A DNA stretch of 64,000 nt from the NCBI RefSeq assembly GCF_000376565.1, contig NZ_BARG01000007.1, forward strand, positions 117,001 to 181,000. The letters run 5' to 3'. Numbering within the stretch: position 1 is the first letter of the stretch; every line of letters begins with the position of its first letter. This document shows, piece after piece, positions 1 through 7,541 of the stretch. The notes under the pieces were generated by a model. It was given only the letters and a program-made list of their open reading frames with translations, did not search any database and was not told where the DNA came from. A program made the position numbers and the translations under genes. Source of the stretch: Streptomyces hokutonensis (GTDB taxonomy: Bacteria; Actinomycetota; Actinomycetes; Streptomycetales; Streptomycetaceae).

Positions 1-1890
1 CGGGCCTTCGACCGCCGCCACGTCCCACACGGTGCCGAAGGCCGGGCGGTCGGCGGGCGGTACCGGTGTGCCCTCGGCGACCGTGCCGCCGTGCAGGACG
101 TCACCGGTGCGCAGCGCCCGGCCGCCGTGGCCGCCGAAGCGGCCCAGGGTGAACGTGCTCGCGCTGCCGAGGAAGGCGGGCACGTCCAGGCCGCCCGCGA
201 ACAACACATAGGTCCGCAGGCCGTGATCGGCCGGTGCGCCGATCTCCAGGACCGCGCCGGCGGGGACCGTCACCGGCTCCCACTGCGGGACCGGAACGCT
301 GTCGACCGTCACTGGCGCCGGGGCGCCCGTCACACACACCGTGGTGGCGTGGGTGAACCTCAACGTCGGTCCCTGGAGCGTGCATTCGAGGCCGGGAGTG
401 CCCTCGTCGTTGCCGAGCGCGCGGTTGCCGAGGCGGAAGGAGAGGTCGTCCATCGGGCCGCACGGGGGGACGCCGACCTGCCAGTAGCCGGTGCGCCCTG
501 GCCAGTCCTGGACCGTGGTGAGGGTGCCGCCCGCGACGATCTCGATGCGGGGCGTGGGGTCGGTGACGCCGGCGAGGGTCGCCGTGGAGTGGGCCGCCGT
601 ACGGAAGTCCGGCTCGGCGAGGGCCGCCCGGACCAGGCCCAGGTTCGTCTCGATGCCGTCCACGCGGGTGCGGGCCAGCGCCTCGTCGAGCCGTCGCAGC
701 GCGTGGGCGCGATCGGAGCCGTAGGCGATGACCTTCGCGAGCATCGGGTCGTACGACGTCGTCACCTCGGTGCCGGTCTCCACCCAGCCGTCGACGCGGA
801 CGCCGTGCGGGAACTCGACGCGGGTCAACAGGCCCGCGCTGGGCCGGTGTTCGCGGGACGGGTCCTCGGCGTAGACGCGGGCCTCGACGGCGTGGCCGCG
901 CGGGCTGCCCGGGTCGCGAACGACCTCCCGCTCGCCGCGCGCCAGGCGCAGCATCCAGGCGACCAGATCGACGCCGTAGATCTCCTCGGTGACCGGATGT
1001 TCCACCTGGAGACGGGTGTTGACCTCCAGGAAGTAGGCCTCCTCGCGGCGGGCGTCGTAGACGAACTCGACGGTTCCGGCGGAGCGGTAGCCGACCGAGG
1101 CGCACAAGTCGCGGGCGTTCGCCGCCAGTTGGTCGCGTACGTGGTCGGGGAGTCCAGGTGCGGGGGCCTCCTCGACCACCTTCTGGTTGCGGCGCTGGAG
1201 GGAGCAGTCGCGGTCGCCGAAGGTGACGACGCCGCCCTCGCCGTCGCCGAAGACCTGTACCTCGACATGGCGGGCGTGCTCGACGAGGCGTTCCAGGAAG
1301 ACGCCGGCGGAGGAGAAGGAGGCGGCGGCGACGCGCTGCACCCGCTCCCAGGCCTCGGTGAGTTCGTCGGCGGAGTGGCAGGCCGACATGCCGATGCCGC
1401 CGCCTCCGCCGGTCGCCTTGAGCATGACGGGGTAGCCGATGCGCGCGGCTTGGATGAGCGCTTCGTCCACGTCAGCCAACAGGCCTGTACCCGGGGCGAG
1501 TTGGACGTTCGCCGCCTCGGCGGCCGCCCGTGCCGTGTGTTTGGCGCCGAACAGTTCCAGTTGGGCGGGCGTCGGGCCGACGAACACAATGCCCGCGTCC
1601 TCGCAGCGCCGGGCGAAGGACGCGTCCTCGGAGAGGAAGCCGTAGCCGGGGTGGATCGCGCCCGCGCCGCTGTCCTTGGCCGCCTTGAGCACCAAGTCGG
1701 CGTCCAGGTACGACTCCTTGGCCGGTGCGGGGCCGAGCCGTACCGCCTCGTCGGCGAGCCGTACGTGGGGGGCCGAGCGGTCGGCGTCGGAGTACACGGC
1801 GACCGTGCGCAGGCCGAGTTCGCGGGCGGTGCGGATGATGCGGACGGCGATCTCGCCACGGTTGGCGATCAGCAGCGTGTCGAAGCTCAT
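1..1890 (-). CDS. urea/guanidine-type biotin-dependent carboxylase, C-terminus cut by window edge
   Basis: The reading frame opens at ATG 1890 (MSFDTLLIANRGEIAVR) and is open to base 1, giving 630 visible residues. The biotin carboxylase part shows the N-terminal ANRGEIA motif, the ATP-grasp glycine loop KATGGGGGIGMS and the EVNTRLQVEHPVTE motif. The frame then enters an AHS2/KipA-like carboxyltransferase domain (for example VCVTGAPAPVTVDS). The biotinyl domain should lie beyond the edge, since family members are about 1,200 aa. The start codon overlaps the stop of the DUF1989 gene upstream (ATGA). Family knowledge: carboxylases encoded next to two DUF1989 (urea-carboxylase-associated) proteins have been shown to prefer guanidine. 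Urea remains possible as substrate. Confidence 0.85.
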   Translation of the reverse strand, partial: MSFDTLLIANRGEIAVRIIRTARELGLRTVAVYSDADRSAPHVRLADEAVRLGPAPAKESYLDADLVLKAAKDSGAGAIHPGYGFLSEDASFARRCEDAGIVFVGPTPAQLELFGAKHTARAAAEAANVQLAPGTGLLADVDEALIQAARIGYPVMLKATGGGGGIGMSACHSADELTEAWERVQRVAAASFSSAGVFLERLVEHARHVEVQVFGDGEGGVVTFGDRDCSLQRRNQKVVEEAPAPGLPDHVRDQLAANARDLCASVGYRSAGTVEFVYDARREEAYFLEVNTRLQVEHPVTEEIYGVDLVAWMLRLARGEREVVRDPGSPRGHAVEARVYAEDPSREHRPSAGLLTRVEFPHGVRVDGWVETGTEVTTSYDPMLAKVIAYGSDRAHALRRLDEALARTRVDGIETNLGLVRAALAEPDFRTAAHSTATLAGVTDPTPRIEIVAGGTLTTVQDWPGRTGYWQVGVPPCGPMDDLSFRLGNRALGNDEGTPGLECTLQGPTLRFTHATTVCVTGAPAPVTVDSVPVPQWEPVTVPAGAVLEIGAPADHGLRTYVLFAGGLDVPAFLGSASTFTLGRFGGHGGRALRTGDVLHGGTVAEGTPVPPADRPAFGTVWDVAAVEGP

Positions 1891-2510
1891 CCGGAGACTC
1901 CGATGGTCATCTGCACGGCCGTCGGCTCGAAGCCGTTGCAAGGGTTGTTGATCTGGGGGCAGTTGGAGACCAGGACGAGGACGTCGCGTTCGGCGCGCAG
2001 GGTCAGTTTCAGGCCCGGTGCGGAGAGGCCGTCGACGATGCCGAGGGTGCCGTCCTTCTCGACCGGCACGTTCATGTACCAGTTGATGTTGGAGACCAGG
2101 TCGCGCTTGCCGAGGCCGTAACGGGCCCCCTCCGCGAGGAAGTTGTCCACGCACGCGTGCTGCGACCAGGTGTGGTGGCCGTAGCGCAGGGTGTTGGACT
2201 CCTTGGAGCAGGCACCGCCGACCGTGTCGTGCCGGCCGACCTCGTCCTCGGTGACGGTCATCAGCGGGGTGTGCTCGTTGGACATCAGCACGCTGCCGGT
2301 GGTCAGGAAGATGCCGCCCTGGGCGTGGATGGTGTCGGGGGCGCTGTACCGGACCGACGTGTCGTGGGCGTCGTAGACGAGGAAGTCGACGGCCTGGTTG
2401 CCGTGCAGGTCGGTGATGGTGAGGGTCTCGCCGGTGCGGACGACGGCGGACCAGGCGGCGCGGGCCGGAACTTCCGCGGTCCGTACGGGTGTTGCGTCCT
2501 CGGTCTTCAT
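1887..2510 (-). CDS. DUF1989 urea-carboxylase-associated protein 2 (probable carboxyguanidine deiminase subunit)
   Basis: This 207-aa DUF1989 protein starts at ATG 2510 and ends in an ATGA overlap with the carboxylase. Cysteine and histidine positions shared by the family are visible (VGGACSKESNTLRYG, HACVDNFL, SNCPQINNPCNGF). Family knowledge: the two DUF1989 paralogues beside such carboxylases form a heteromeric deiminase that turns carboxyguanidine into allophanate. That the operon degrades guanidine is inferred from synteny. The ATGA overlaps on both sides imply translational coupling and equimolar expression with its partner. Confidence 0.8.
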   Translation of the reverse strand: MKTEDATPVRTAEVPARAAWSAVVRTGETLTITDLHGNQAVDFLVYDAHDTSVRYSAPDTIHAQGGIFLTTGSVLMSNEHTPLMTVTEDEVGRHDTVGGACSKESNTLRYGHHTWSQHACVDNFLAEGARYGLGKRDLVSNINWYMNVPVEKDGTLGIVDGLSAPGLKLTLRAERDVLVLVSNCPQINNPCNGFEPTAVQMTIGVSG

Positions 2511-3331
2511 ACGAGCCCCCTCGCGGCAAGGAATTCGGTGGTGTTGAGGAAGGCGCGGCGGCCTTCGGGCGTGGCCTCCCACAGCGGGTCGCCCGGCGCG
2601 GTGGCCTCGGCGCGCCAGGCGAGCACCTCCAGCGGGGTGCTGACGTAGTCGGCGCGCGGGTCGGCCGGGTGGGGCACGTTCGCGATCAGTACGGTCACGT
2701 CCTGCTCGGCGCGCAGGGTCACGCTGCCGCCGGGGCCGGCCGAACCGGTGAAGTCGAGGGAGCCGTCGTCGCGGATCTCGACGCCCTGGAAGAAGGAGAG
2801 GGACGGTGGGAGGTCGCGCGGTTCGAGGCCGTTCTTGGCGGCGGCGAGCTTGAACAGTTCGCGGCCGGCGGGGGAGTCGGACTGCGGGGTGCCGTCGCCG
2901 TAGCGCTCGGTGTTGCGGACGAGCGTGGAGGTGCCGCAGAGCGCGTCGTGGCGCCCGGAGGTGTCGGCGACGAGGGAGGCGAGGACGCGGCCCTGGTCGG
3001 AGAGGAGGAGCTGGCCCTCGCCGAGGTAGGCGTTCCACTGGACCTTGACCGTGTCGGCGACGTTCAGGCGCTCCCAGGGGCGGTCGGCCGCGTGGAGGAG
3101 CAGGTGGGCGCAGGCGTCGCCGCGCAGGTCGGTCAGGCGGAGTTCGGTGCCGCGGGCGAGGACGCGGTGGGTGTAGTTGCCGCCCGCGACGGTCTCGGCC
3201 CAGACCAGGTGGCCCGCCTCGCAGGGTGGGGCCGGCCAGTCGGCGGCCGGGACGACGGGCATCGCCTCGGCGCGTTTGCCCTCCTGGGCGCGGGCGTGGG
3301 CGCGGGCTCCGTAAGTGGTCGCTGTCGCCAT
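2507..3331 (-). CDS. DUF1989 urea-carboxylase-associated protein 1
   Basis: This 274-aa DUF1989 paralogue is the first gene of the operon. ATG 3331 is preceded by a good GGAGG on the minus strand. The N-terminal half carries AGGNYTHRVLARG and DLRGDACAHLLL; a conserved Cys lies in HDALCGTSTLVRNTERYG. The stop overlaps the ATG of the second paralogue (ATGA). The operator palindrome lies about 53 bp upstream, so this promoter drives the three-gene catabolic operon. It is likely the other subunit of the deiminase. Confidence 0.8.
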   Translation of the reverse strand: MATATTYGARAHARAQEGKRAEAMPVVPAADWPAPPCEAGHLVWAETVAGGNYTHRVLARGTELRLTDLRGDACAHLLLHAADRPWERLNVADTVKVQWNAYLGEGQLLLSDQGRVLASLVADTSGRHDALCGTSTLVRNTERYGDGTPQSDSPAGRELFKLAAAKNGLEPRDLPPSLSFFQGVEIRDDGSLDFTGSAGPGGSVTLRAEQDVTVLIANVPHPADPRADYVSTPLEVLAWRAEATAPGDPLWEATPEGRRAFLNTTEFLAARGLV

Positions 3332-3384
3332 CGCGGGGGACCTCCGGCTGCGGGACGTCTGGGTCGTACGACATTCCTGTCGCT

Positions 3385-3406
3385 ATTTCTGTCGCTCGAC
3401 AGAAAT
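3385..3406. promoter_or_regulatory. perfect palindromic operator upstream of the carboxylase operon
   Basis: Ten-base arms ATTTCTGTCG and CGACAGAAAT flank a 2-bp spacer and form a perfect 22-bp dyad between the DUF1989 gene (minus) and the TetR gene (plus). A 20/22 version of the same dyad lies upstream of the APC permease at 13109-13130. The length and position suit a TetR-family dimer; assignment to the adjacent TetR is inference. Confidence 0.7.
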
Positions 3407-3517
3407 TAGGAGGTGGCCGGGTCGTCGGGGTTGCCCGGGTGTTGCCGGTCGGTTACCGAGCCCTCACCAAGATCACCGGGCGTTTGCGGCGCGGTGCCGT
3501 GTGCGAGGATCGAACGC

Positions 3518-4153
3518 ATGGGGACAACGGGTGCGCAGGGCGGCCGCCGGGTGGGCAGGCCGCGGGCCGATCAGCGGCCGGACAGCGGGCTGTCCCCGCG
3601 CGCCGAACTGCTCGCCGCAGCGGCCGAGTTGTTCACCACCCGCGGCTACGCGGCCACCACCACCCGGGCCGTCGCCGAACTCGCGGGCATGCGGCAGGCG
3701 TCCATGTACCACTACGTCTCCGGCAAGGAGGAACTCCTCGCGGACCTCCTGGAGTCCACGGTCACACCCTCGCTGACCTGCGCCCGGGAACTCCTCGCGG
3801 ACGACACCACCCCGGCCGAGGACCGGCTCTGGGAGCTGTGCCGCACCGACGTCGAGCTGCTGTGCGGCGGCGCGCACAACCTCGGCGGGCTCTATCTGCT
3901 GCCCGAGGTGCGCGCCGAACGCTTCGCCGGCTTCCATGCCGTACGCGCCGAACTCAAGGACGCCTACCGGCAGTTGCTCGCGGCGACCGCGGCCGGCGGG
4001 GCGCTCGCCAAGAGCGAGCTGGAACTCCGCACGGACCTGCTGTTCGGGCTCATCGAGGGCGTCATCCTGGTCCACCGCTCCGACCCCGAGCGGCCGGTGT
4101 CCGCCTTCGCGGAGGCTACGGCGGAGGCGGCGCTGCGTATCGCGGGGATCTGA
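3518..4153 (+). CDS. TetR/AcrR family transcriptional regulator
   Basis: This 211-aa regulator starts at ATG 3518. Its N-terminal helix-turn-helix (about residues 25-70) has the classic TetR pattern: AAELFTTRGYAATTTRAVAELAGM, then SMYHYVSGKEELL. The rest is a variable all-helical ligand domain. The gene is divergent from the carboxylase operon, with the 22-bp palindrome between them, so it probably represses that operon and perhaps itself. The ligand could be guanidine or a pathway intermediate (inference). The same dyad upstream of the permease at 13.1 kb suggests a second target. Confidence 0.85.
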   Translation: MGTTGAQGGRRVGRPRADQRPDSGLSPRAELLAAAAELFTTRGYAATTTRAVAELAGMRQASMYHYVSGKEELLADLLESTVTPSLTCARELLADDTTPAEDRLWELCRTDVELLCGGAHNLGGLYLLPEVRAERFAGFHAVRAELKDAYRQLLAATAAGGALAKSELELRTDLLFGLIEGVILVHRSDPERPVSAFAEATAEAALRIAGI

Positions 4154-4495
4154 GCCGGAGGCCCGGTCGGAAATTCGGTCGGAAATCCGGTCGAAAAGCC
4201 GGCCGGGTTCGGGGCCGGAATCGGGGCTTCACTCCTTACGGTGAGTGATTTCCGTATGCCCGTTCGCCGTCACGTGCCGTGTTCGAGCGATGGCACTGCG
4301 TGTAAATGGGCTGAGCGTACTCCTCTCCTGTGTCCCTTTTCAGGGGCTTGCTGAATATGACACAGCGATGATCCGGTCGGACTAAGCTCGCCCGCAGCGC
4401 ACCGAGTTGGGCTGTATTCGTGCGTTTGTTCCCAAACATGCAAAAGATATAGAAGCTCCCCCGACCCCCCAGCCGACCCGTCTCAGAGGGCTTAC
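4154..4495. other. intergenic region before the conservon, with a 12-bp triple repeat and the cvnA promoter area
   Basis: Directly after the TetR stop are three tandem 12-mers, GGTCGGAAATTC (4165-4176), GGTCGGAAATCC and GGTCGAAAAGCC, possibly acting in termination or binding. Nearer cvnA the sequence becomes AT-richer and contains an inverted repeat GTTTG-TTCC-CAAAC (4424-4437), a candidate operator. No gene is supported here. Confidence 0.4.
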
Positions 4496-6085
4496 ATGGT
4501 GAGTGTTCAATCGCCTCCCGGTGACCGTGAACTTCCCTACGCGCGCGTGCTGTTGCTGCCGGCCATAGTCATGGCCGCGGCGACCGGAGCCGCCGTCGCC
4601 TTGGTGGCGGGGCCGGCCCGGCTCGCCGTCGGCTGTTGCGGAGCCGTCGCCACGCTCCTGGTGATCGCCACGGCGGCCGAAGCGGTACGCCGTGGACGCA
4701 GCCTCCGGGACCAACGCGCCCGGCACGACCGTCACACTGCGTATCTGGAACGGCGGATCGCCGACCAGACCCAGGAGGTGGTCCGCCTCGGCACGGAGAT
4801 CCTGCCCGCGGCGCTGCACCGGCTCAGCAGCGGAGAATCCCCCGGAGAGGTGATTCGCCAAGTCGTCGACACCGACCCGGACTGGCGGCAACTTCCCGCG
4901 CCGCAGCGCGACTTGCTGAGGACCGTGCTCGGCATCGTGGAACGCGAGGAGAACATGCGCGACTCCGCGCAGCGCTCCTTCGTCAGCATCGCCCGGCGCG
5001 TCCAGGCCATCGTCCACCAACAGGCCAAGGAACTCCGGGAGATGGAGGAGGACCACGGCCGCAACCCCGAGGTCTTCGACGACCTCCTGCGCATCGACCA
5101 CGGCACCGCGCTGATCGGCCGCCTCGCCGACTCCATCTCCGTGCTCGGAGGCGGCCGCCCCGGACGCCAGTGGCCCGAGCCCGTACCGCTGTACAGCGTG
5201 CTGCGCGGCGCGATGTCCCGCATCCTGGAGTACCGGCGCATCGAGCTGCACTCCATCGCCAAGGTCAACATCCGCGGCATCTCCGTCGAACCGGTCATCC
5301 ACGCGGCCGCCGAAATCCTCGACAACGCCACCCGCTACTCGCCCCCGCAGACCAAGGTGCACGTCACCGCCGTAGAAGTGCAGACCGGTGTCGCCATCGA
5401 GATCGAGGACGGCGGTGTCAGCCTCAGCGAGGAGTCCCGGGCCCGTGCCGAGGGCATGCTGGAGCGGGCCAAGGCCGGCACCGACCTCCAGGACCTCGGT
5501 GAGAGCCCGCGCCTCGGCCTCGCCGTCGTAGGCCGGCTCTGCGCCGCGTACAACATGCAGATCTCGCTGCGTGCCTCGGCCTACGGCGGGGTCCGCGCCG
5601 TACTCGTCGTGCCGAGCGAGATGCTCACCGCCGGTACGGCCCCCGGACTCGCCCACGGCATCGGCGCCACCGCCCTGCCCAAGGTGGAGCTCGGAGCCGT
5701 GGAAGGCCCCAAGCGCACGATCAAGCGGCGTCGGCCCACGAACCCGCGCATCGCGGGCTCGGTGTCCATGGAGGACGACGTCCCCGAGGTCACCGAGTGG
5801 ACGACGGGTGGCCTGCCGCAGCGCCGCAGCCGGGTGAAGATCCCGCTCGCGCAGCGCTATGCCGAGGCCGCCGCCGCCGAGCGCGCCGAGGCCGCCGCAC
5901 GGGAGGCCGGATCCGGCTGGGGGGCGCCCCAGCCGGCGCCCGAGCCGGAAGAGAAAGAGCCCGAACCGGGCCTGTGGGTCGAGGCGTTCATGGAAGGCCT
6001 CAAGGGCGACCCGGACCCCACCGCTTTCACCCAGAAGACCGAGCCGGCCCGTGTCGAGGCCGACGACGAGGGGGATCTCAAGTGA
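4496..6085 (+). CDS. cvnA: conservon protein CvnA, membrane histidine-kinase-like ATPase
   Basis: This 529-aa protein has two N-terminal membrane helices (about residues 20-65), a coiled helical region, and a HATPase_c domain with an N-box (AAEILDNATRYS) and a G-box (IEIEDGGVS). A long charged, low-complexity C-terminal tail follows. The start is ATG 4496 after AGAGGG. It heads a five-gene operon with cvnB-E. Family knowledge: Cvn proteins form a membrane complex resembling a G-protein-coupled regulatory system; the S. coelicolor cvn9 (rar) set, which also ends in a P450, affects aerial mycelium formation. The CvnA stop overlaps the next GTG (GTGA). Confidence 0.9.
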   Translation: MVSVQSPPGDRELPYARVLLLPAIVMAAATGAAVALVAGPARLAVGCCGAVATLLVIATAAEAVRRGRSLRDQRARHDRHTAYLERRIADQTQEVVRLGTEILPAALHRLSSGESPGEVIRQVVDTDPDWRQLPAPQRDLLRTVLGIVEREENMRDSAQRSFVSIARRVQAIVHQQAKELREMEEDHGRNPEVFDDLLRIDHGTALIGRLADSISVLGGGRPGRQWPEPVPLYSVLRGAMSRILEYRRIELHSIAKVNIRGISVEPVIHAAAEILDNATRYSPPQTKVHVTAVEVQTGVAIEIEDGGVSLSEESRARAEGMLERAKAGTDLQDLGESPRLGLAVVGRLCAAYNMQISLRASAYGGVRAVLVVPSEMLTAGTAPGLAHGIGATALPKVELGAVEGPKRTIKRRRPTNPRIAGSVSMEDDVPEVTEWTTGGLPQRRSRVKIPLAQRYAEAAAAERAEAAAREAGSGWGAPQPAPEPEEKEPEPGLWVEAFMEGLKGDPDPTAFTQKTEPARVEADDEGDLK

Positions 6086-6489
6086 TCCAGCAGCGAGCCA
6101 ACTTCGACTGGATGCTCAAGGACCTCGCCGACGGCGTGCCTGGCATCCAGCAGATCGTGGTGCTCTCCGCCGACGGTCTGCGCATCGCCCGCTACGGCGG
6201 TGACCCCGACGCAGCCGACCGTGTCGCCGCGGCCTGCGCCGGACTGCAGAGCCTGGCGGGTGCCGTCGCCTCCGAGATCCCGGGCAGCGACGGACGCATG
6301 AAGATGGTCATCATCGAGATCAACGGCGGCTACTTCTACCTGATGGCCGCCGGTGCCAACGCCTATCTGGCGGTCCTGTCCGACGTGGTCGCCGAGCCCG
6401 GCCTGATGAGCAACCGCATGCGCGACCTCGTCGTCAGAATCGGCGCCCACCTCACCAGCCCGCCGAGGCGCAACGGGCAGACCGTATGA
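6082..6489 (+). CDS. cvnB: conservon protein CvnB, roadblock/LC7 domain
   Basis: This 135-aa roadblock/LC7-fold protein starts at GTG 6082, overlapping the CvnA stop. Typical features are the opening FDWMLKDLADGVPGIQQIVVLSADGL and the central MKMVIIEINGGYFYLMAAG strand-helix pattern. Family knowledge: CvnB acts with the small GTPase CvnD, as MglB does with MglA in other bacteria. It ends in an ATGA overlap with cvnC, so the operon is translationally coupled throughout. Confidence 0.9.
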   Translation: MIQQRANFDWMLKDLADGVPGIQQIVVLSADGLRIARYGGDPDAADRVAAACAGLQSLAGAVASEIPGSDGRMKMVIIEINGGYFYLMAAGANAYLAVLSDVVAEPGLMSNRMRDLVVRIGAHLTSPPRRNGQTV

Positions 6490-6884
6490 CTCCTCCGCAA
6501 CGCCGACGGCGACATCCGACGGAATTACCGCAGCCCGCCGGGAAACAGGCCGAAGGGAAGATCCCGGAACGGCTGTACGTGCTCACCGGCGCCGCCGAGG
6601 ACGGCGACCGCGCCGAACTCGACCTGGTCACGCTGATCGTGGCTCGCACCGACGCGCCGCAGTCCGCCACTCCGGAGCAGGCGGCGCTGCTCCGGCTCTG
6701 TATCGCCCCCCTGTCCGTGGCCGAGCTGTCGGCCTATCTCAATCTGCCGTACAGCGTGGTGACCGTCCTGCTCACCGAGCTGCTGGCGGCCGAACTGGTG
6801 CAGGCGCGCGCCCCGATCGTCCGCCAGGCGCTCCCCGACCGTTCCCTCCTCGAAGCGGTGATGCATGGACTTCAAAAGCTCTGA
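6486..6884 (+). CDS. cvnC: conservon protein CvnC, DUF742 winged-helix protein
   Basis: This 132-aa DUF742 protein starts at ATG 6486. The opening segment is basic and proline-rich. It is followed by RLYVLTGAAEDG and the typical DUF742 core (LCIAPLSVAELSAYLNLPYSVVTVLL, then DRSLLEAVMHGLQKL). It overlaps cvnB by ATGA and cvnD by 20 bp. Its biochemical role is unclear; it is an invariant third member of conservons and probably part of the same membrane-associated complex. Confidence 0.9.
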   Translation: MTPPQRRRRHPTELPQPAGKQAEGKIPERLYVLTGAAEDGDRAELDLVTLIVARTDAPQSATPEQAALLRLCIAPLSVAELSAYLNLPYSVVTVLLTELLAAELVQARAPIVRQALPDRSLLEAVMHGLQKL

Positions 6885-7488
6885 CACCATCACGGGTCCC
6901 CGAACCGAGGACCATCTCCCGTCCACGGCCCAGGCCGCGGCGAAGATCGTGATCGTCGGCGGCTTCGGGGTCGGCAAGACGACCATGGTCGGCTCGGTCA
7001 GCGAGATCAGGCCGCTGACCACGGAGGAGACCATGACGCAGGCCGGCGTCGGAGTCGACGACAACTACGGCTCGGACACCAAGACGGCCACCACCGTCGC
7101 CATGGACTTCGGCCGCATCAGCATCACCGAGCAACTGGTGCTGTACCTCTTCGGCACCCCCGGCCAGGAACGCTTCTGGTTCCTGTGGAACGGCCTGTTC
7201 GAAGGGGCGCTCGGCGCGGTGGTGCTGATCGACACCCGGCGCCTGGAGGTGAGCTTCGACGTCATAGGGCGGCTCGAGGAGCGCGGTGTGCCCTTCGTCA
7301 TCGCCGTCAACTCCTTTCCGGACGCGCCCCGTTACCCGATCGAGGACCTGCGTTCGGCACTCGACCTGGCGCCGGAGATTCCCATCGTGGAGTGCGACGC
7401 ACGCCGCCGGGCCTCCAGCCGCGACACGCTCATGGCGCTGATGCGCTTCCTGTACTCCCTGGAGATGACGAAGACCTCACCTGTGTGA
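6865..7488 (+). CDS. cvnD: conservon protein CvnD, Ras-like/ATP-GTP-binding GTPase
   Basis: This 207-aa GTPase has Walker A at residues 32-40 (GGFGVGKTT), a G3 motif in FGTPGQERF, and a G4-like element AVNSF in place of NKxD. The Q after the G3 glycine is present, so catalysis should be possible. The start lies inside the end of cvnC. Family knowledge: CvnD is the GTPase of the conservon switch, modulated by CvnB. Confidence 0.92.
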   Translation: MDFKSSDTITGPRTEDHLPSTAQAAAKIVIVGGFGVGKTTMVGSVSEIRPLTTEETMTQAGVGVDDNYGSDTKTATTVAMDFGRISITEQLVLYLFGTPGQERFWFLWNGLFEGALGAVVLIDTRRLEVSFDVIGRLEERGVPFVIAVNSFPDAPRYPIEDLRSALDLAPEIPIVECDARRRASSRDTLMALMRFLYSLEMTKTSPV

Positions 7489-7541
7489 CGGTCCGTCAAC
7501 TCCACTGGCACCGAATCCACTTCACTTTCGGAGCGATCACC

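Noticed and set aside
91..3409. Long plus-strand frames across the carboxylase operon
   Set aside because: They are mirror frames of the GC-rich minus-strand carboxylase and DUF1989 genes, with no ribosome site or family motifs.
3332..3517. Guanidine (ykkC-type) riboswitch
   Set aside because: The 186-bp gap holds only the TetR dyad and a short leader, with no conserved ACGR-type loops.
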